Source: Pyrrhosoma nymphula (Eukaryota > Arthropoda > Insecta > Odonata > Coenagrionidae). Taken from it: a stretch of 64,000 nucleotides of DNA. Below, piece after piece: positions 58,635 to 64,000 of this stretch. Below the pieces are notes generated by a model that ran no database searches, was not told where the DNA came from, and saw only the letters and a list, made by a program, of their open reading frames with translations. Location of the stretch: assembly GCA_963573305.1 (NCBI GenBank), contig OY754327.1, forward strand, positions 187,124,386 to 187,188,385, in the 5' to 3' direction. Position 1 is the stretch's first letter. Each line of letters starts with the position of its first letter. The translations under genes were made by a program, and so were the position numbers.

Positions 58635-59242
58635 GGATATGTACAGTGAATGGCATATCTCTTTCGCTCTTAAGAACTTTCAACTCTCGTGAATTGGAAA
58701 CTGAAGATGAACACCCTATACCAATCAACTTATTCTGCCTTATTTGTCCACGGTTTCTGGAATAATCTCCAGATTCTCTGGCGATACAATATCGACACCA
58801 TCCATAAACCAATAGAAAAACTTAAAGACCAACTCATAAAAGTGAAGGACCCTGCTAACATTATGACTCCAGGTACCTATCTCTCAGTCAGATTCCTTGC
58901 GAGTGTGGGCAAGTGGGGGAGACTGGAATAATTATTGCTATGAGGCATAAAGAACACCGAAGACATTTTCTGGTTTGGACATCCCGAAAAATCTGTTGCC
59001 AAACACTGCATTACGTAGTCTTAACCATAAGATTAAATGGGATAGCGCAAAGATTCTACGTAGTTCCAACGGTTAGAAGCCTCGAGATTAGGCGGGAAGA
59101 GGATAATTTTTCAAACTGGTTTTTCATCTCAGAAGCACTTGGAATTCCATTTTAAAGATAATTAGGGATAATAGAATGAATATTCCTCCTTTCCATTGTT
59201 TTAATTTTCATATTTGACCCTCTGACCAATCAGAAGTCACCA
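58635..59242. other. Intronic sequence, no gene
   Basis: Nothing recognised. Confidence 0.4.
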
Positions 59243-61069
59243 GGGGCCTGTTTCTCAAAGCTAAAAGTGTATTACTTGTAACTTGTGAATTCTGTTTCTC
59301 AAATGTACAGGCACTTCCAATGAAAAGTTACCACTGAAGAGTCGAAATTTTTAAAGTCCAGAGTTTTTGGAAATTTGTCAACGCCGCGTCACGGCTTCCC
59401 TCTAGCGGAGCCTCAGGAAGCTCTAACCGTAAACAAACCCCCTTCCCTCCTCCGCCCCCCTTTTGTTTCTTAGCGGAAGGGCCCAAGGGATTACTGACAG
59501 TCGGTCTTTTTCTCATGCCCTAAAGATGGTCGTTTCTCCGAGTCGTGCAGCCAGACGTCGGAGGTCCTGAACATACCTCTACGCTCGCCACCACCATCAC
59601 GCATTGGCATCACATAAAAAATCGACGTTCACTTAGAAGAGTAAATTACAAATCATCATTGTTCATTATCACCCTCCAAGTTTTATGTGTCCCTTGAATA
59701 ATCGATAAATAATTGAGTAATTAATTCCTTGGTTTATTGGTGTTGTTTCACGTTCGTGCTATTTCAGAGTGAGTTCATTAACATGTTTTATTCTCACAAC
59801 GATGTAGTCAGAAGCTTTATAAATATGCGATCTCAATGTTTCCTAGGAATGCGCTCAAAAGAAGAAAATAACGTTCCGATTTGTCGTAATTTCCAAGAGT
59901 TTACCGTAGGATTTATGATATTGACTCGTAATTTGAATAATAACAATACTCATTAGATTATTGCTTGTATAATACCAATAGACATATGTTATTGGCCACG
60001 CAGTCGTTTCCCTAAAATCTGGTCTAATATCTGCTGCGATAAGAGACGAGGGGCCTCCCTGCGACAATGATGCAATATGGGGAGCTGCGCGAGATTTAGG
60101 ACCTAGGTTGAGAGGAGAAGAGAGAAAAGACCTCAGGCAGGAGACTTTCCTCATGCGACTAGTTTCACCCACGTCCTCTGCATATAGATCTTTAGTTGCA
60201 ATACCTCCTATTTACGATTCTATTCTTCACCCGCGAAATTCTATGCTATTTGTATTTGAACAATTTCCTCCCACAGCGTCACCATCGAATTAAGTCTAAG
60301 ATATTCGGAGAAATATAATTACAGGATTTTTTTGGAAAATTAGTCATGTTTGAGCCCTTCTGTCTCACTAACGTATAAGAATCATGAAAAATGATGTATT
60401 ATTCCTTAAAGAGCAATCTTTTACAAGTATCTGTGTGAAGTTTCAAGTCTACATCTCAAAAAAAGCTATTTTGGAATGTTGTCCTAATTTATTCGATTTC
60501 CGCCCAATGTGGGTCGGTCCTCTTTTGCCCATTCGCCTATTTCCATTATGCATTAGAACCAATCGTAGAAATCTCTTCGTAGCGGTCCATTAAACTTAAA
60601 GGGCTTTCTCCGCTCTCGGAACTGCATTTTTACACTCACTATGTCCTGCGTCCTTTATTTTATTCAGAAGCATTGACCGCAATGAACTTTGATGGTTGTG
60701 GAAGGTGGCATATGCATGAGTGTTACATGTCCTAATACAGCTAATTGCTCGCGCATGCGTCCACAACTAAATAATTATTCATATCAGATTTGACTGATTG
60801 CAAGAGCTCCGTAAGCATGTGAAGACGTTTCCGTTGGTCAAAGTGCAACTAATGTTACGCTCAAATTGGTTATTCGATGCCTCTTTCCGTTCTTCAAAGG
60901 ATGAGGACATATTCCCAAATACTTATTGTTTATAGGAGACCTGCAGACGGTCACAGAATACCACTAACTTCTTCGGTCTATCTTAGGAAGCTTGATAATT
61001 TAAATTTAGATCATCAATTATGCTACATTTGAATCGATCTGAAAATACTTATCAACAGGTTAACATCTA

Positions 61070-61120
61070 CATTTAGGTAAAACCGTGCAAGCCACCGCAA
61101 GGGCGTGTGGCAGAGGGTGA
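61070..61120 (+). repeat. Arthropod dispersed-repeat motif
   Basis: ACATCTACATTTAGG, then GCAAGCCACCGCAAGGGCGT and GTGGCAGAGGGTG, resembles a motif I recall from dispersed repeats in many arthropod genomes. No ends could be defined. Confidence 0.45.
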
Positions 61121-62214
61121 ACTTTCGTTTTTCAGCTGGACTCATTGACACTAAACTCCACTGACTCTATTTTGATGAAATCGTGAGAATATTGAACCGT
61201 GCGACCGGATAAGTTTACGCGGACTCGCGTTAAGTTATTTTTCTTTGCGTACGCTCCGGGAGCATACTTTTTATTCACGCCCTTCAGCCCTTGAAAAGAG
61301 TGGAGTCTTTTTAGGGTCCATGAAACATTCCAGAAATACACAAGTTAGGATTCTTTTGCATGTTGTTCATACACACTTTCAAATTAATTAGAAATTTATT
61401 TAATCACCGAGTGGTTGAACAGTGGACACCAGCTAGGATTCTTGGGCGCATTGTGATTCAGTATGGGTAGTTGATTTACTTCGCACATATTATCAGTGAT
61501 TATTTTACCTTCCGGGTATCCTGCGCTTTTAAGTAGCAGTATTCGGCCATATCTAGGATATACGCAATCGCAATCTAGTGGAAAGGGAGAAGTGAATGCC
61601 AGATGGGGGGCGGCATGTTCCCTCTGACCACATTGATGAGTCCCTGTGCTGAGACAATGGGGATGGGGAGGACCGGACTCCGCGAGGAATAATTTTCCAC
61701 TGCCCAAAAACCTTACTCTATATGTTTTATTGCACTCACGACCCCTTCCACGCGGTATACCTCGGGTCAACATCCTCCAAGTTTATGCTCTTGCAAGCCA
61801 GTTCCCACGCTGAAGGGTTGATCCGGAAGCAGGTAAAACATTAGAGACGTCTGCCCATCAACTCTTCCACCTGAGTGATTTTAAGTTTGTTTCTCTTCAC
61901 ATTACCAGGCGAATATTTCAATACATTTAAATGCCCATGAGTGAACACGTTTATCAAAGTGGTTTCTCCATTTTGGGTTTGCTGGTCTCTTATTTATTTC
62001 ATACATGGTGTGAAGGAAGTAACCATTCACACAAAAAACGAATCGATTCCGTCAATTTAAGAAATATATCCAAACATTTTGGCGGTATCGTTTGGTTTGC
62101 AATATGGTCGAATAATAGAACACCTGTCCATCAGAAGGGAAAGAGAGGATCAGCATATTGTAATTAGTATTCTCAGTTGCGATTTATGTTCGTAAGGAAA
62201 TTTACTAACTGCCG

Positions 62215-62445
62215 TCCACACTTTCCGCAATCGGAGCAATTGGCCCCTCGAGAGGAGATCGCCGGGAGGCGGCCGGGTGCCCGCGCGTCCCGTGTGCGAA
62301 CCCATCCTGACGGGGAATTTCCAGCTAGACAATGCTTCCTCGCCGCCCCTCCCCTACGGGAGGAGGAGAATAGTGTGTGGCGATCCTTTGGCAGGGGTAG
62401 GAGGACACGCGGCTCAATGGCACGGTCGGGCACTAGGGTAGGGCG
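62215..62445. other. GC-rich island inside the inverted-repeat element
   Basis: CpG-rich stretch with few stops, giving overlapping open frames on both strands (90 and 86 codons). No family recognised. Confidence 0.5.
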
Positions 62446-62820
62446 ATAGTCGGAGGTATTTTGCGACCGTCATGAGAAGAAGCATGGGAAGAAGACAGAC
62501 CGTCAGTAATACCTTGGTCCCTTCCGCAAAGAATAGAAAGGAGGGCGGAGGAGGGAAGGGGGTTTGTTTACGGTTAGAGCTTCCTGAGGCTCCGTGACGC
62601 AGCGTTGACAAATTTCCAAAAACTCCGGACTTTAAAAATTTCGGCTCTTCGGTGGTAACTTTTCATTGGAAGTGCATGTACAAGTCTAATAATCACAAGT
62701 CCACAACTTACAAGTTCATTTCACAAGTTACAAGTGTTTTTTCACAAGTGCTTTCATGGTTACGACACATTCTGTTTCTCAAACAGACTTTTAAGTTGCA
62801 AGTATTTGTAACTTGTAAGG

Positions 62821-64000
62821 AAATTTCTACTACTACTCCAAGGTGAGTAAATCAGAAAGAATAACTGGGAAAACAAAAGAAAAGTGTCTTGCGATCTCCT
62901 TTCCTCAACTAGTACAAAGGCTGTAGTGACAAATAAGGCGTCAGTAGATAGGATTTTCTACAGACTTCTGACACAACATGCTCAGTTTACATTAAAACAA
63001 ATTGTTTGTTAATTATTTTAAGTTTAAAGAAAAATCTTTTAGATTAAAGCATAACAAAACAAGAACACCCCCATTAAGACTGAATAAATAATGGAGAAGA
63101 AAGATTTATTGCTGACAAGAGACATGTATGTTGCTTTTAATTGTGCAATTTATAAACAATCTTATTAGATAAAGAATAAATCATTTTGGGGAGGAGGGAA
63201 GTTTGAATATGCAAAAGTTTTGCACCAGTTTACTGGTATTATTTATCACTATTTAACAATATTCATACTATGCCAAGTCAATAGTTTATACATTGCAAGG
63301 TAAAAATGCTGAGCATAAGATTCCCTACTATACTGAAAAAATCGTAATGAAATTTTCAGCCTTGACAGTACTCACAAGGGGAGACTGCGTACGTTGATCA
63401 TCCTCTTTTAAAACCGTCATTTATGTGTCATGCAGGAAGATGTAGGAGATCCTATTGCTATCATGTGTCGTGATTTTTCCTGAACAAGCCCTAGTTTTGT
63501 CCTATGTTCTTGGTGTAACATATTTCTCTGTTTCTACAATTTTTATAATGATTATCACCCCAAAGCCCGCTTCCTCCAAGAGCAGGAAAATAAATGAGTA
63601 AATGTTGATTTTTGTCGATAATATTGTTTTATTATTTTGTAAATATATTAGTACTGAGGTTTTTGGAAGGATTAAACCAAGTCCCACATGGTCCATCTGT
63701 TATTTACTATCCCTTAACATCGTTTCGCTTGATGTATTTTTATTCCAAGATTATTTAAGGTAGTTTCCTATTCGTATTTCGGCAATTCTACCGTATAAAC
63801 TCGTGTAAGAGGCGCACCTTTTTTCCCAGAAATCGCAGCCGAAAATGAGGGTGCGCCTCTTACACGAATCTGTCCGTTGCAAAATTCCGTCACCCGAGTT
63901 TGAAGGCAAATATCTCAGAGATGGCTCAATCGATTTTAAAATGAAGTACATCAAATTAAAGATTGTTTATTTCTGCGTTTATAAATGGTGTACAAAACAT
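62821..64000. other. Intronic or upstream sequence, no gene
   Basis: AT-rich. No exon with a signal peptide or discoidin start was recognised. Contains the hairpin at 63805-63869. Confidence 0.4.
63805..63869. repeat. Hairpin of a dispersed repeat, related to 34028-34075
   Basis: CGTGTAAGAGGCGCACC is mirrored by GGTGCGCCTCTTACACG. The sequence between, CCCAGAAATCGCAGCCGAAA, occurs in complement in the Tigger interior near 34045-34070, so both are copies of one repeat family. Confidence 0.8.

Larger units (their letters stand above)
59243..62820. mobile_element. Large inverted-repeat element (about 3.5 kb)
   Basis: Arms of about 210-240 bp, at roughly 59308-59540 and 62465-62680, are inverted and about 90% alike by eye. 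Shared stretches include CACTTCCAATGAAAAGTTAC and GGAAGCTCTAACCGTAAACA and their complements. The left outer part begins GGGGCCTGTTTCTCAAAG. TTCTGTTTCTCAAA and CTTGTAACTTGTGAA-like motifs occur several times at both ends, some in direct orientation, so the ends are rearranged. No transposase was recognised inside. Confidence 0.65.

Noticed and set aside
61396..61773. 125-codon minus frame with several cysteines, considered as the missing upstream Nrx-IV exon
   Set aside because: It lacks the discoidin N-terminal pattern and a signal peptide, and it lies inside the inverted-repeat element.
1..64000. CRISPR array, bacterial operon or phage system
   Set aside because: No regularly spaced repeats, no ribosome-binding-site-led gene strings; all strong coding is spliced or transposon-derived.

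Overview
The window is eukaryotic and almost certainly from an arthropod, most likely an insect with a large, transposon-rich, AT-rich genome. The basis is one host gene whose encoded protein closely resembles insect Neurexin-IV (the CASPR family), plus a mixture of hAT, Tigger/pogo, piggyBac, Helitron, Penelope and LINE remnants. The species cannot be called from sequence alone. There is no bacterial operon structure, no CRISPR array and no rRNA.

Host gene. Fifteen coding exons on the minus strand (57906 down to 3764) form one phase-consistent reading frame of about 772 codons (2,319 bp, under 4% of the window). Domain order is F5/8 type C (discoidin), laminin G 1, laminin G 2, EGF 1, a fibrinogen-C-like segment, then the start of laminin G 3. 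This is the Neurexin-IV/CASPR layout. The signal peptide and start of the discoidin domain lie beyond the high-coordinate end. The rest of LamG3, EGF2, LamG4, the membrane segment and the cytoplasmic tail lie beyond the low-coordinate end. Introns are bimodal: four of 82-117 bp, the rest 0.95-14.4 kb and packed with mobile elements.

Layout, low to high coordinate (3' to 5' of the gene): 0-3 kb, an LTR, a hAT remnant holding a piggyBac MITE, and a Copia RNase H fragment; 3.8 kb exon 15; 5.3-7.9 kb a Tigger; 8.7-10.1 kb a Tigger-like element with a GC-rich minisatellite; exon 14; 11.2-14.1 kb a hAT with exact 8-bp target duplications; exons 13 and 12; 16.2-17.7 kb a Penelope-like element; exon 11; 19.1-21.1 kb a Harbinger-like element holding a LINE piece; 21.7-25.1 kb a hAT nested in a hAT-like element; exon 10; a 14.4-kb intron with a Helitron-like element, a hAT split by a LINE, and a second LINE split by a 4.4-kb Tigger that itself holds a foldback; exons 9 and 8; an RTE-like LINE; exons 7-3; a second well-preserved Tigger (46.8-48.9 kb); exons 2 and 1 separated by more repeats; and beyond exon 1 a hAT MITE and a 3.4-kb structure with long inverted arms.

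I found no convincing new enzymatic system. The most interesting items are structural: a foldback element with a tRNA-like core carrying intact A and B boxes, datable nested insertions, a Helitron with two heads, and several perfect hairpins.
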